Source of the DNA: Nanobdellota archaeon
Lineage (GTDB): Archaea; Nanoarchaeota; Nanoarchaeia; Parvarchaeales; Parvarchaeaceae
Reading direction: 5' to 3'
DNA length: 24,943 nucleotides
Assembly (NCBI GenBank): GCA_021834945.1
Contig: JAKBRA010000008.1
Location: 1-24,943, forward strand
Below the pieces are notes generated by a model that saw nothing but the letters and a program-made list of their open reading frames with translations, ran no database searches and was not told where the DNA came from. Of the stretch, positions 6,500 through 14,710 are shown piece after piece. The position numbers and the translations under genes are program-made. How positions within the stretch are numbered: the first letter of the stretch is position 1; each line of letters opens with the position of its first letter.

Positions 6500-7963
6500 A
6501 TGAAATCCCCAGTAAATGTAAAAGATTTAGACATAAATATCAATGTTAAAAACGAAAATTTAATACTTTCAGTTTTGGTAATAAGCGTATTGATGGCCTC
6601 AATAGACTCGACAATAGTTCTGCTTGCTTTTCCGGCAATAACCCAGGCTCTTCATTCAAACCTTTCAACAATAATCTGGGTTATTCTGATATATCTTCTT
6701 GTTACAGCAGTTGCTGCTACCCAGCTTGGCAGGATAGGAGATATCTTTGGAAGATCAAGAATTTTTAATTCAGGCATAGCAATATTTACAATCTTCTCAT
6801 TTATGTGCGGTATCGCTCCAACAGATATCACCTTAATAATATTCAGAGGTTTTCAGGCTGTCGGCGGTGCGATGATGACTGCCAACAGCGGAGCAATAAT
6901 AGCCGATACATTTAGAAGGGAAAGACTTGGAAAAGCGTACGGATTTACAGGAATGGGCTGGAATGTTGGCGCTATGTTAGGTATAGTGCTTGGAGGTATA
7001 ATAACTACTTTTATAGGGTATAGATACATTTTTTTCATTAACGTTCCTATAGGAATAATTCTTTTAGCTTTCGCTATTAAATACATAAAAGACAATAAAA
7101 GAGAAAATGAAAAACTTGATATAATCGGAATGAGTTTTTTGGGCATATCTCTTTCAATGATACTGTATGCCGGTGTAAGAATAGCCTCCGTTGGATTAAA
7201 TTACATAAATGTTTCCATTCTTGTAGCAGGTTTCATACTGATAATACCTTTCTATTTCAGGGAAAAGATCTTTGTAAATCCAGTGGTAAAGTTATCAATG
7301 TTCAAGAACAAAGTGTTTAAGAATTCCGTTTTAGCTTCAATGTTTCAGGGCCTTGGATTTATGGGTGTAGCATTTATGCTTATAATGTATCTTCAGGGCG
7401 TTAGAGGATTGACTCCATTTTATGCTTCATTGCTTCTTTTACCAGGTTACATATTAAGTGGTGTGCTTTCTCCTTTTATGGGGAGGTACTCTGATAAATA
7501 TGGTGCAAGGCTTCTTGCAACTCTTGGCCTTGTAATAATGATATTGGGGATAACTGTCTATTTCGCATTGACTGCAACCTCAAGCGTATACATAGTCCTT
7601 ATAGGCTCTGCAATAACAGGCTTTGGAGGATCAATGTTCTGGCCTGCTAATAACAGTGCAGTAATGAAAAGCAGCGAAGCTGGCAGATTTGGCACAGCTT
7701 CCGGTGTTTTAAGGTTATTTGGTAGTATGGGTATAATGGGAAGTTTTATAATAGTGATAGTTACCGCAACTTTAGTTATTCCAAGATACCTTGCATTCGA
7801 GATATTTGTAGGAACCTCTAGATTAATAGGAGGTATAACCCGGGGCTTCATAACAGGAATGCAGTTCTCTTTTGTATTTCTTATAATAATGCTTGTAATA
7901 GCAGCTCTCCTTTCTCTTACAAGGGGAAATGAAAATATGATGAAGACTATCAGGAAAGATTAA
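6500..7963 (+). CDS. MFS drug exporter of the DHA2 (EmrB/QacA, 14-TM) type
   Basis: This 487-residue polytopic membrane protein has the length and motifs of proton-driven DHA2 exporters: D36 in the MASIDSTIVLLAFP block of TM1, motif A GRIGDIFGRSR (77-87), motif B R116 in IIFRGFQAVGGA, and a motif C-like GMGWNVGAMLGIVLGG (151-166). The usual Pro of motif C is missing. A second motif-A-like loop SPFMGRYSDKYGAR lies in the second half. Transport of toxic organics or metabolites is the family role; the substrate is unknown. The gene has its own TATA box and ends overlapping the convergent 64-residue gene by 4 bases. Confidence 0.86.
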   Translation: MKSPVNVKDLDININVKNENLILSVLVISVLMASIDSTIVLLAFPAITQALHSNLSTIIWVILIYLLVTAVAATQLGRIGDIFGRSRIFNSGIAIFTIFSFMCGIAPTDITLIIFRGFQAVGGAMMTANSGAIIADTFRRERLGKAYGFTGMGWNVGAMLGIVLGGIITTFIGYRYIFFINVPIGIILLAFAIKYIKDNKRENEKLDIIGMSFLGISLSMILYAGVRIASVGLNYINVSILVAGFILIIPFYFREKIFVNPVVKLSMFKNKVFKNSVLASMFQGLGFMGVAFMLIMYLQGVRGLTPFYASLLLLPGYILSGVLSPFMGRYSDKYGARLLATLGLVIMILGITVYFALTATSSVYIVLIGSAITGFGGSMFWPANNSAVMKSSEAGRFGTASGVLRLFGSMGIMGSFIIVIVTATLVIPRYLAFEIFVGTSRLIGGITRGFITGMQFSFVFLIIMLVIAALLSLTRGNENMMKTIRKD

Positions 7964-8154
7964 ATAGATCTGCGCATAGTAAAAAAGAGAGCAAAGAAAA
8001 CAACCGCTTCTATCACTACTACAAAAAATATAGAAAACAATGAAGGGTCGTTTTGGAACTTATTTGGAAAAGCAAGAAAAATTATTATAAATGCGGTTAC
8101 AAACGAAGCGATTCCAGCAAAAAAAGCATAAAAAGTATCCTCCTTCCTTATCAT
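7960..8154 (-). CDS. Small two-TM membrane protein, unknown function
   Basis: This 64-residue protein begins MIRKEDTFYAFFAGIASFVT and has two hydrophobic helices (about 8-29 and 38-58) joined by a polar loop with Asn, Lys and Asp, then an Arg-rich tail (MRRSI). I recognise no family. Its ATG overlaps the helicase-nuclease stop as ATGA (8151-8154), so it should be translated by termination-reinitiation from the helicase mRNA. The coupling supports it as a real gene. It could anchor the helicase to the membrane or be unrelated. Confidence 0.6.
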   Translation of the reverse strand: MIRKEDTFYAFFAGIASFVTAFIIIFLAFPNKFQNDPSLFSIFFVVVIEAVVFFALFFTMRRSI

Positions 8155-10871
8155 ACTGCTTTAGAATGTTCGTGTTCTTCCCTTAATTTCTTAAATATTT
8201 CATCATTTAAGCTGTCGGAATAATAGTACTTTTCAGTTGCTTTTTCAATTAACCTCTCCGGATTTTCTTTGTATACCAAAAGCTGTAGGATATGATTCTT
8301 GACCGTCTCTATTTGCATGTCCTTTATTTTCTGCGTATCTAATTTATATTCAAACTTTCCGGTGTTTATCTTTCCCGTTAAGTTTATGTATGCTATTGCC
8401 GTGTCTATATATTTTTCGTCTATATTTTTTGCTATTGCGAAAAGTCTACGGTAAAGGGCAAGCTGTCTTCTGTGTTTTGATCCCTTATCATCGGACCTGT
8501 CGGTCTTGAAGTCTATTATCAGAAATTTGTCTTTTTCTTTGTTAAAGAATACTGCATCCAGCTTTGCAGATACCTTTAAATCAATTTTTATGTCGGGAAA
8601 TACCGCTTGAAGTGGAATTTCCAACGTTTTTTCAGCGTTTATCTCCACGGCATTGTATTTTATTTTTATTTCTTCCAGAATACTTATTATGTTCCGGAGA
8701 ATTTTTTTCTGTGTTTCGTCTAATTCCTCTTCTTTTAAGGTATGTTTAAAGTAGTCCTCTGCCATCTTATGTGCCATTAAACCAAATTTTGTGCTTTCTG
8801 TTACTTCGCTTACTCCCAAAACTTTTGTTTTTATAAAGTTTAATGGATCCGATATTGCGTCAAGTAGTGAAAAGGAGATGCTTTTAAGCTGGCTAAAATA
8901 GTTGTTTATCCGCTTTACCATCCATTTATCATTCTCTTCAAGTAATGTCTTTGCCGCATTATATTCCTTATTGACAAAAAGAGAATATGCTTCAGAGTAT
9001 TTTTTCTTAAAAGGAGCGGGCTCGTCTTCCATTTCTGTGATGTTTTTTTCAATTAACCCTTCAATATAGTAATCTTCGGTAAGTGCGGCCGGAGTAACAA
9101 CAAAAAGGTTTTCCTTTGCTCGTGTAAATGCGACAAAATCTACTCTTATGCTTTCCTCTGACAATTCCTCTTTGACATCTATTTCCTTTGTCTGTTTGAT
9201 TATAGAGTTAGTTACTAAATCAATGAAACTCATTCTATTGCTTTGTTTTTTTGGAACATATATAACATTCTCAAATTCTAATCCCTTTGCCTTATGGACG
9301 GTTGTAAGTACAAGATTTTCCTGTTTATCATTTGATTCATAACTGTCTTCTGCCGTGTAAAGATATACAAGCATATCTAAAAAGTTAGGTAGCTCAGTGC
9401 TGTCTATGTACTGATTTATATTTTCAAGAATTGCTGCCGCACTTATATAATAATCGTTGTCCAAGGCTACTGATATCGGCAGTATGGTCTCATTGAAAAG
9501 TTTGTTTATATTAAATATATTAAGCTCTGCAGAGGCTTTTCTATCAAAAAAGGGCTTTGCAAGTCCTTTTATATCGTTCATGTTTATCTCTTTTTTCCTG
9601 CGTTTCTCCTCAATTTCAAATGCTCTCTTAAGTGAAACGCCTGAAAACGGTGTGAATAGCGCCTTTAAAATGTCCTTTTCATCGGCATTGAATATCCCTT
9701 TTAAATAATTAATTACGGAGTTCTTTGCTCTTGTTGAGACAGAAGCGCTTGCAGTTGTCGCATATTTTATATTCTTTGAGTCCAAGATACGAGAAATACC
9801 TATTATCTGTTCATTAGTTCTGGTTATTATCGCTGTATTTTTTCCCTGCGAGACAAGGTCCATAGCAAGCTTTACAGCTATATTATCTGTGTTGTTTCCT
9901 ATAAGCTGTTTTACTTTTCCGCCCGGACCTTTATTGCTTTTAAAGTTGCTTAATTCTTCCTCATAACTTTTATCCTTTGTTTTATTGAGGAAATACCGCT
10001 TTGAATAATCAAGGATTTCGCTGTAACTTCTATAATTAAGTCCTTTTGTTAATTGCTCTAAATTGCTTAGTTTTTGAAATTCAATGAAATTTTTTAAGCT
10101 ACCTCCCTGAAAACCGAATATTGATTGTTTTCTGTCTCCTACAAGAAATAAGTAATCCCCTAAAAGCCTTGCTATTTCTGCTTCTACCTCGTTTAGATCC
10201 TGTAATTCATCTACCAAAACATATTTGTAATGTTTTTTCAGAGGGTCATATTCTTGCAAGAACCTTTTCAAAAGATCATTGTAATCGATTTTTGTAGGTC
10301 CTTTTTCTCGTTCATAGTCCTTGAAAGCCGTTATGAAATAATCAAGAAAAGCCAGAATTTCTTCTACTGTTACACTGTTCATGTTTTCTAAAAAAGACTT
10401 GTTTATGAGCTCTTCTTTGGTCATTTTTATGTTTATTTCATCAGGAGTTATCCCAAAGCTTTTTATGTACCTTATCGCATTCTCTACTTTTGGAACTAAT
10501 TCCTGTATAACATAATCTCTGTCATAATTGAATGCATTGTTGTTTTCAAAGCTCTTAAATATTGAAAATCTTATGAAGTTGTTGCTAACAAGTTCGTACT
10601 CTTTTTCCTGCTCTGAAAAGTATGAATTGCAGAAGCTGTGAAATGTAGATATTGTAATGCCATTTATCCTTGAAATCTCTAGATTGCTTTCCTTTAGTTT
10701 TTGACTTATTTTTTCAAACATTTCATCAACTGCCTTATTTGTAAAAGTTAGACATAATATTTCATTTTCACTAACACCGTCTTTTATAAGTTCTATTACT
10801 CTATCAGCTAATGAAGTTGTCTTTCCTGTGCCAGGATTTGCTTTTATGAGTATGTTTTTAGTTAGGTCCAT
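8151..10871 (-). CDS. SF1A (UvrD/AddA-like) helicase fused to a RecB-type PD-(D/E)XK nuclease
   Basis: This 906-residue protein is probably a double-strand-break end-resection enzyme. The N-terminal motor has Walker A ANPGTGKTTS (11-20), LTFTNKAVDEM (41-51), TFHSFC (76-81), DELQDL (221-226), GDRKQ (245-249), TTVHKAKGLEFE (523-534) and FTRAKENL (582-589). The last ~210 residues show nuclease motifs: H701 in GLMAHKMAED, D772, D787-x-K789 in IIDFKTD, and Q803/Y807 in QLALYR. This is the AddA layout on one chain but shorter than typical AddA (~1,200). No AddB, RecC or RecD partner is present, and no Cys cluster of the iron-sulfur type is seen in the nuclease part. The ATG at 10871 has a minus-strand TATA-like box at 10891-10900, divergent from the gene at 10983. 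Confidence 0.87.
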   Translation of the reverse strand: MDLTKNILIKANPGTGKTTSLADRVIELIKDGVSENEILCLTFTNKAVDEMFEKISQKLKESNLEISRINGITISTFHSFCNSYFSEQEKEYELVSNNFIRFSIFKSFENNNAFNYDRDYVIQELVPKVENAIRYIKSFGITPDEINIKMTKEELINKSFLENMNSVTVEEILAFLDYFITAFKDYEREKGPTKIDYNDLLKRFLQEYDPLKKHYKYVLVDELQDLNEVEAEIARLLGDYLFLVGDRKQSIFGFQGGSLKNFIEFQKLSNLEQLTKGLNYRSYSEILDYSKRYFLNKTKDKSYEEELSNFKSNKGPGGKVKQLIGNNTDNIAVKLAMDLVSQGKNTAIITRTNEQIIGISRILDSKNIKYATTASASVSTRAKNSVINYLKGIFNADEKDILKALFTPFSGVSLKRAFEIEEKRRKKEINMNDIKGLAKPFFDRKASAELNIFNINKLFNETILPISVALDNDYYISAAAILENINQYIDSTELPNFLDMLVYLYTAEDSYESNDKQENLVLTTVHKAKGLEFENVIYVPKKQSNRMSFIDLVTNSIIKQTKEIDVKEELSEESIRVDFVAFTRAKENLFVVTPAALTEDYYIEGLIEKNITEMEDEPAPFKKKYSEAYSLFVNKEYNAAKTLLEENDKWMVKRINNYFSQLKSISFSLLDAISDPLNFIKTKVLGVSEVTESTKFGLMAHKMAEDYFKHTLKEEELDETQKKILRNIISILEEIKIKYNAVEINAEKTLEIPLQAVFPDIKIDLKVSAKLDAVFFNKEKDKFLIIDFKTDRSDDKGSKHRRQLALYRRLFAIAKNIDEKYIDTAIAYINLTGKINTGKFEYKLDTQKIKDMQIETVKNHILQLLVYKENPERLIEKATEKYYYSDSLNDEIFKKLREEHEHSKAV

Positions 10872-10890
10872 TCTAATAATTGTAAATCTT

Positions 10891-10900
10891 ATTATAAAAA
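10891..10900 (-). promoter_or_regulatory. TATA-like box of the helicase-nuclease gene
   Basis: Read on the minus strand, TTTTTATAAT lies 20-29 bases before the ATG at 10871. The 111-base region 10872-10982 is a divergent promoter serving both neighbours. Confidence 0.5.
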
Positions 10901-10953
10901 TATTAATTGCGGGGGTTTGAATAGTGGATTTATATTCTTTTTTTGTGGAAAAG

Positions 10954-10963
10954 TTTATATAAA
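10954..10963 (+). promoter_or_regulatory. TATA box of the isochorismatase-like operon
   Basis: TTTATATAAA lies 20-29 bases before the ATG at 10983, preceded by AAAAG (BRE-like purines). This is one of the clearest promoters in the window and predicts a leaderless transcript. Confidence 0.6.
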
Positions 10964-10982
10964 TAAACTGCCATTTTAAAAA

Positions 10983-11567
10983 ATGGAAAGAAAAGTTTAT
11001 ACTGAAATTAAGGAAATACTAAATCCGGAGCATACCGCATTAATAGTGTGGGATGTACAGAAAATGTTAGTAAATAATATATACAATAAGGAAGAATTTC
11101 TTAAGAATATGGGTAAGCTGATAGATGCGGCGAGAATCAAAGGAATTCCAATATTCTTTACAAGGATTACCCCATTGCCAAAGGAATTTGAATCTCCTGT
11201 TAGAAAATATTCTTCAAGTAAGATAAAGTTTAACATGTCGCAATTACCTAAAGAAATGTTTGATCTAGCAATTGAACCTAAAGACAATGACACAGTAATA
11301 AACAAAAACACTGCAAGCATATTTATAGGCACAAATTTTGAGCTGATGTGCAGAAATGCAGGGATTGAAAGTTTAGTAATAGGAGGTATAGCCACTGAAA
11401 TAGGTGTGGAATCTACTGCTAGAGATGCAGTAAATCGGGGATTTTATGTAGTTGTAGATTCTGATGCCTCTTCTTCCAGTGACAAAGAAGCTAATGAAAG
11501 ATCCATACAAAACATGAAAAAGCTTTTTGATGTTTTACCAACCGATGATATAGTAAAGGCACTTTGA
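10983..11567 (+). CDS. Isochorismatase-family protein with Gly at the catalytic Cys position
   Basis: This 194-residue protein of the cysteine-hydrolase fold has D24 (IVWDVQ) and K108 (INKNTAS) of the usual Asp-Lys-Cys triad. The third site reads GGIATEIGVESTARDA, so the Cys is Gly141. The same substitution occurs in true isochorismatases such as EntB and PhzD and in E. coli YecD-type proteins (GISTNIGVESTAR), so the protein belongs to that subgroup and is not a damaged amidase. It would not act as a Cys-dependent nicotinamidase. Family reactions include vinyl ether hydrolysis, but no menaquinone or siderophore genes lie nearby. It is followed by a YrhK-like gene starting on its stop codon. 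Confidence 0.82.
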   Translation: MERKVYTEIKEILNPEHTALIVWDVQKMLVNNIYNKEEFLKNMGKLIDAARIKGIPIFFTRITPLPKEFESPVRKYSSSKIKFNMSQLPKEMFDLAIEPKDNDTVINKNTASIFIGTNFELMCRNAGIESLVIGGIATEIGVESTARDAVNRGFYVVVDSDASSSSDKEANERSIQNMKKLFDVLPTDDIVKAL

Positions 11568-11815
11568 TGGCTTTAAAGAAAGATAAAGACAGAATAACAA
11601 GGGATATAGAGAGAAATTACAAAGTTCTAGGCTTAATAAACGATTTTATGATAGGTATTGAATTTCTAATGGGCAGCATAGAATTCCTGCCGGGTCACTT
11701 GACCACAATAGGGGTTTACCTTTTTATTTTAGGTAGTTTTCAGATACTTTTAGTTCCTACAATAAGGATCTCAAAGGATATGCACTTAAAGCTTAAACCG
11801 AAAAACCATAAATAG
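11567..11815 (+). CDS. YrhK-like small membrane protein
   Basis: This 82-residue protein has a basic N-terminus and two hydrophobic helices: INDFMIGIEFLMGSIEFL, then TTIGVYLFILGSFQILL. A PTIRISKD tail follows. This pattern resembles the YrhK-like domain (found alone or in pairs, function unknown). The ATG overlaps the preceding stop as TGATG (11565-11569), so it is probably translated by coupling. A TTG three bases earlier is a less likely start. Close coupling suggests a membrane partner or cotransporter-like accessory for the isochorismatase-like protein; that is inferred. Confidence 0.65.
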   Translation: MALKKDKDRITRDIERNYKVLGLINDFMIGIEFLMGSIEFLPGHLTTIGVYLFILGSFQILLVPTIRISKDMHLKLKPKNHK

Positions 11816-11835
11816 AATAAACAATTTAAATTGAC

Positions 11836-12729
11836 ATGGAAGCTAAAGAATTTAACAAAACAAACAAAAAGCTTTCTATTATAGGAGTTGGTACTTGGCA
11901 GCTTAGCAGTAACAGGGAAGACAATATAACGGCAATAAAATATGCAATAGACAATGGAGTAAATTTCATAGATACCGCAGAAATGTACAATACTGAGGAT
12001 ATCGTCGGAGAGGCAATAGAAGGCTACGAAAGAGAAAAACTTTTTATTGCAAGCAAGGTATGGCCAACACATTTCAAATACGAAGCTGTAATAAAGGCAT
12101 GCGAAGCGAGCTTAAAGAAAATAGGAACAGACTATCTGGATCTATATCAGTTACACTGGCCTAATAAATCAGTTCCAATAAAAGAAACGATGCAGGCTAT
12201 GGAAAAACTGATAGAGGATGGAAAGATAAAGAATATAGGAATAAGCAATTTTTCGCTTGATGAAATGAAAGAAGCTCAGTCAGTTATGTCAAAATATGAA
12301 ATGGCATCCAATCAAGTAGAGTACAGCATAGTAACAAGAGACATAGAAAATACTGGAGTATTCGATTACTGTAAAGAAAATGGCATTGCAGTGATAGCGT
12401 ACAGCCCTCTTTCTCATGGGAAGATATTCAATAACAATGAATTACTTGCTGATATTAGTAAAATATCAGATAAATATGGTAAAACGCCTGCACAGGTTGC
12501 TTTAAGCTGGCTTGTGCATAGAGATAACACGTTTCCGATACCAAAAGCCAGCAATCCAGCGCACATGAAGGAGGACATTGAAGCAGTAGGAATAAAACTT
12601 GATAAGGGTGATATCGATTTTCTTTCAAGTCTGGAAAGCAAGTACTATACTGAACCTATAGCAAAGCAGCATAAAAAGAATGAGGATAAGGTAAACAACT
12701 ATAATTTCAAGGAAGAGAAGATAAACTAA
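11836..12729 (+). CDS. Aldo/keto reductase
   Basis: This 297-residue NADPH-dependent (beta/alpha)8 oxidoreductase has the catalytic tetrad D46, Y51 (FIDTAEMY), K74 (ASKVWP) and H107 (LHWP), and a late LVHRDNTFPIPKASN block that binds the cofactor phosphate. The family reduces aldehydes and ketones such as methylglyoxal or sugar aldehydes; the substrate is not visible. It begins 20 bases after the YrhK-like gene and may share its transcript, or use an A/T-rich element near 11804-11820. The C-terminal ~30 residues are rich in Lys/Asn. Confidence 0.9.
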   Translation: MEAKEFNKTNKKLSIIGVGTWQLSSNREDNITAIKYAIDNGVNFIDTAEMYNTEDIVGEAIEGYEREKLFIASKVWPTHFKYEAVIKACEASLKKIGTDYLDLYQLHWPNKSVPIKETMQAMEKLIEDGKIKNIGISNFSLDEMKEAQSVMSKYEMASNQVEYSIVTRDIENTGVFDYCKENGIAVIAYSPLSHGKIFNNNELLADISKISDKYGKTPAQVALSWLVHRDNTFPIPKASNPAHMKEDIEAVGIKLDKGDIDFLSSLESKYYTEPIAKQHKKNEDKVNNYNFKEEKIN

Positions 12730-12760
12730 ATGCATTAAAACACGGAAATCAATAATTTAT

Positions 12761-13138
12761 ATGGCATGCAATACTTTGGATCTTTTAAATGTGCTTGGAA
12801 AGAAGTGGGATGCGACAGTATTAGAGGAAATAAACAAAAATGACGGTGTAAACTTTGATAAACTTCTTTCATTAAACCCAAAAATATACCCAAAAACACT
12901 TAGTACAGCGTTGAATGATCTAATAAAAAGAGGAATCATAAAAAAAATAATATCCTATAATAATAACATGAAAAGAAGTGAATACCGCATGACAGAAACG
13001 GGCAAATCGCTTATTTCTGCATTTGAATCGTTTAAAACTGTCAACTGCAATAGCTCTGAAAACATTAAGGAATGTAGAGAATGCGAGAACGGGCCAAATG
13101 GTAATAACCAAGAAGTTAGTAATTATATAAAAATATAA
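12761..13138 (+). CDS. HxlR-family winged-helix regulator with a C-terminal CxxC
   Basis: This 125-residue DNA-binding protein has the HxlR N-terminus: C3, LLNVLGKKWDATVLEEI (8-24), recognition helix region YPKTLSTALNDLIKRGII (43-60), a wing, and YRMTETGKSL (75-84). HxlR proteins usually dimerise and often use the N-terminal Cys to sense aldehydes, quinones or oxidants. Here there is also C96 and a C105-x-x-C108 pair in a tail longer than the family core. It follows the aldo/keto reductase by 31 bases and precedes cytochrome b, so either may be its target. The start at 12761 places C3 as in the family. Confidence 0.82.
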   Translation: MACNTLDLLNVLGKKWDATVLEEINKNDGVNFDKLLSLNPKIYPKTLSTALNDLIKRGIIKKIISYNNNMKRSEYRMTETGKSLISAFESFKTVNCNSSENIKECRECENGPNGNNQEVSNYIKI

Positions 13139-13186
13139 AACGCCTTTCTAGAATAAAGCAGCCAAGCTATTGTTTTACTGCTAAAC

Positions 13187-13195
13187 TATTTATAG
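13187..13195 (+). promoter_or_regulatory. TATA box of cytochrome b
   Basis: TATTTATAG lies 25-33 bases before the ATG at 13220 in an 81-base gap. The upstream gap could hold an operator for the HxlR regulator, but no clear palindrome is visible. Confidence 0.5.
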
Positions 13196-13219
13196 CGAAT
13201 AATTGATTATTTAATAGGT

Positions 13220-14653
13220 ATGGATAAGGGTAAAAAACATAATGACTCATTTTTTAGTCCTTTAATCGATTTAATGCATGACCAATACATAAAATATGTA
13301 CCTTCTTACGGCAATAGTTTCTTTTTCACGATAGGCATATACCTTTTAGAGCTATTTGTGATATTAGCAATTACCGGCATGATAATGCTGATTTTTGGTC
13401 CTTACTGGTGGGATACTACTGCAATTGGTACTTTCTTCCGCAGTTTGCATCTATGGGCAGCAGAAGCATTCGTAACATTGATGTTTATACATATTTTTGT
13501 TAATTTTTCAACTTCCGCATTTAAAAAGAAAAAGCTTGTTTGGATGATTGGTAGTGCGCTTCTTCTTTTAGTTCTACTTGAATTTGCATTCGGTATAGGG
13601 GTCCAGGGAGGACTGCTTTCACAATGGAATGACAAGGCAGGTGCGGATCTATGGAACGGTTTTGGATTAGGGTTTTGGGTAAATCCTTTAAATCAGGGAG
13701 CTGTTTTAGGCTGGCACGTGGCTATAATTCCAATATTATTACTCTTGCTTATCTTTATGCATTATTCTCTAGTGAAAAAAGACGGATTAAGTGTACCTTA
13801 TAGAAAAGATATACCATATAAAATGGTAAAAGCAGACCATAAAAAAATGTACAGACGAATGATATATATATTTATAATAATATTAGCATTTGCATTTTTA
13901 TTCAGTTCACCGTATATAGCGCCGTTGACAATTAGTCAGGCAGCAAACTCTAATCCTTCCGGCGTTGCAACTACTCTATTGCAGGAATTCAACTTTTCAT
14001 CAGGGACCGCTACCTACCTTGATACTATAGATCCGTACACATTCAGCACTAGAGCGGTTTACTTTACAGTTCCTTACTCTGCTTATGTAAGCTTTGAAAA
14101 CAAGAGCAATGAACTTTCCGTGTTTTTCAATGGAAGTTCTTCGCAGCAAAAGCAACAGTTTATCCAGGCTTATAATTACTTCAGTAATAACGGCTCAATT
14201 TCAAATGCAATGACTTCACAAAATCCTCTAATAGTTGCAACTGCTAGCCTAACTAAAATGGCAGAATTAGGGCAATATCAATTAGTAGTACAAAATGAAA
14301 GTTCTAGTGGACTGGATGAAACGTATGTATTAAGATTTCTGTATGACACCGGGGCATTGACAACTGCGGCAACGCATTATGGCTTAAGGACTGCACAATG
14401 GGGCATGTTGAAAGTTGGTGCGCCCCCTTGGTCCATAGAGTATTGGCTTATACCTTACGATGCTCTGGAAATAGCAACCTCTAATATCTCTTGGTGGAAT
14501 GACCTTGAAAATGGTTTAGTAGCCATAATAATATTTTTTATACTAATGCTGTTTCCGTTTATTCCATATCTGAATGAATTGCCTGACAAGTTAAAAATGT
14601 ACAAACTGTTTTGGAATAAATACACAAACCCGGAAATGCGGAAGAAAAAGTAG
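13220..14653 (+). CDS. Cytochrome b (bis-heme) with a large outer domain
   Basis: This 477-residue membrane protein carries two bis-His pairs of a cytochrome b/b6: H77 (RSLHLW) and H91 (MFIHIF) on one helix, H166 (LGWHVA) and H181 (FMHYSL) on another. These would bind two b hemes in quinol oxidation. TM helices are about 35-60, 76-98, 106-128, 162-183 and 213-231; then comes an outer segment (235-430) rich in Ser, Thr and Asn with sequons, and a last helix at 432-450. A canonical cytochrome b has eight helices, so helices F-H appear replaced by the outer domain. GAPPWSIEYWLIPY (400-413) faintly recalls the PEWY loop. No Rieske or cytochrome c1 gene is in the window. Confidence 0.85.
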   Translation: MDKGKKHNDSFFSPLIDLMHDQYIKYVPSYGNSFFFTIGIYLLELFVILAITGMIMLIFGPYWWDTTAIGTFFRSLHLWAAEAFVTLMFIHIFVNFSTSAFKKKKLVWMIGSALLLLVLLEFAFGIGVQGGLLSQWNDKAGADLWNGFGLGFWVNPLNQGAVLGWHVAIIPILLLLLIFMHYSLVKKDGLSVPYRKDIPYKMVKADHKKMYRRMIYIFIIILAFAFLFSSPYIAPLTISQAANSNPSGVATTLLQEFNFSSGTATYLDTIDPYTFSTRAVYFTVPYSAYVSFENKSNELSVFFNGSSSQQKQQFIQAYNYFSNNGSISNAMTSQNPLIVATASLTKMAELGQYQLVVQNESSSGLDETYVLRFLYDTGALTTAATHYGLRTAQWGMLKVGAPPWSIEYWLIPYDALEIATSNISWWNDLENGLVAIIIFFILMLFPFIPYLNELPDKLKMYKLFWNKYTNPEMRKKK

Positions 14654-14680
14654 GAAGTTATAACCAGATATATAGCAAGG

Positions 14681-14690
14681 ATTTATAAAT
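14681..14690 (+). promoter_or_regulatory. TATA box of the polytopic membrane gene at 14711
   Basis: ATTTATAAAT, a perfect palindrome, lies 21-30 bases before the ATG at 14711. It gives this gene its own leaderless promoter although it is only 57 bases from cytochrome b. Confidence 0.55.
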
Positions 14691-14710
14691 GAAGAAATAC
14701 TATATTATTC

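Noticed and set aside
10997..11395. Minus-strand open frame of 132 codons opposite the isochorismatase-like gene
   Set aside because: It overlaps conserved hydrolase motifs on the plus strand and has no recognisable feature of its own.
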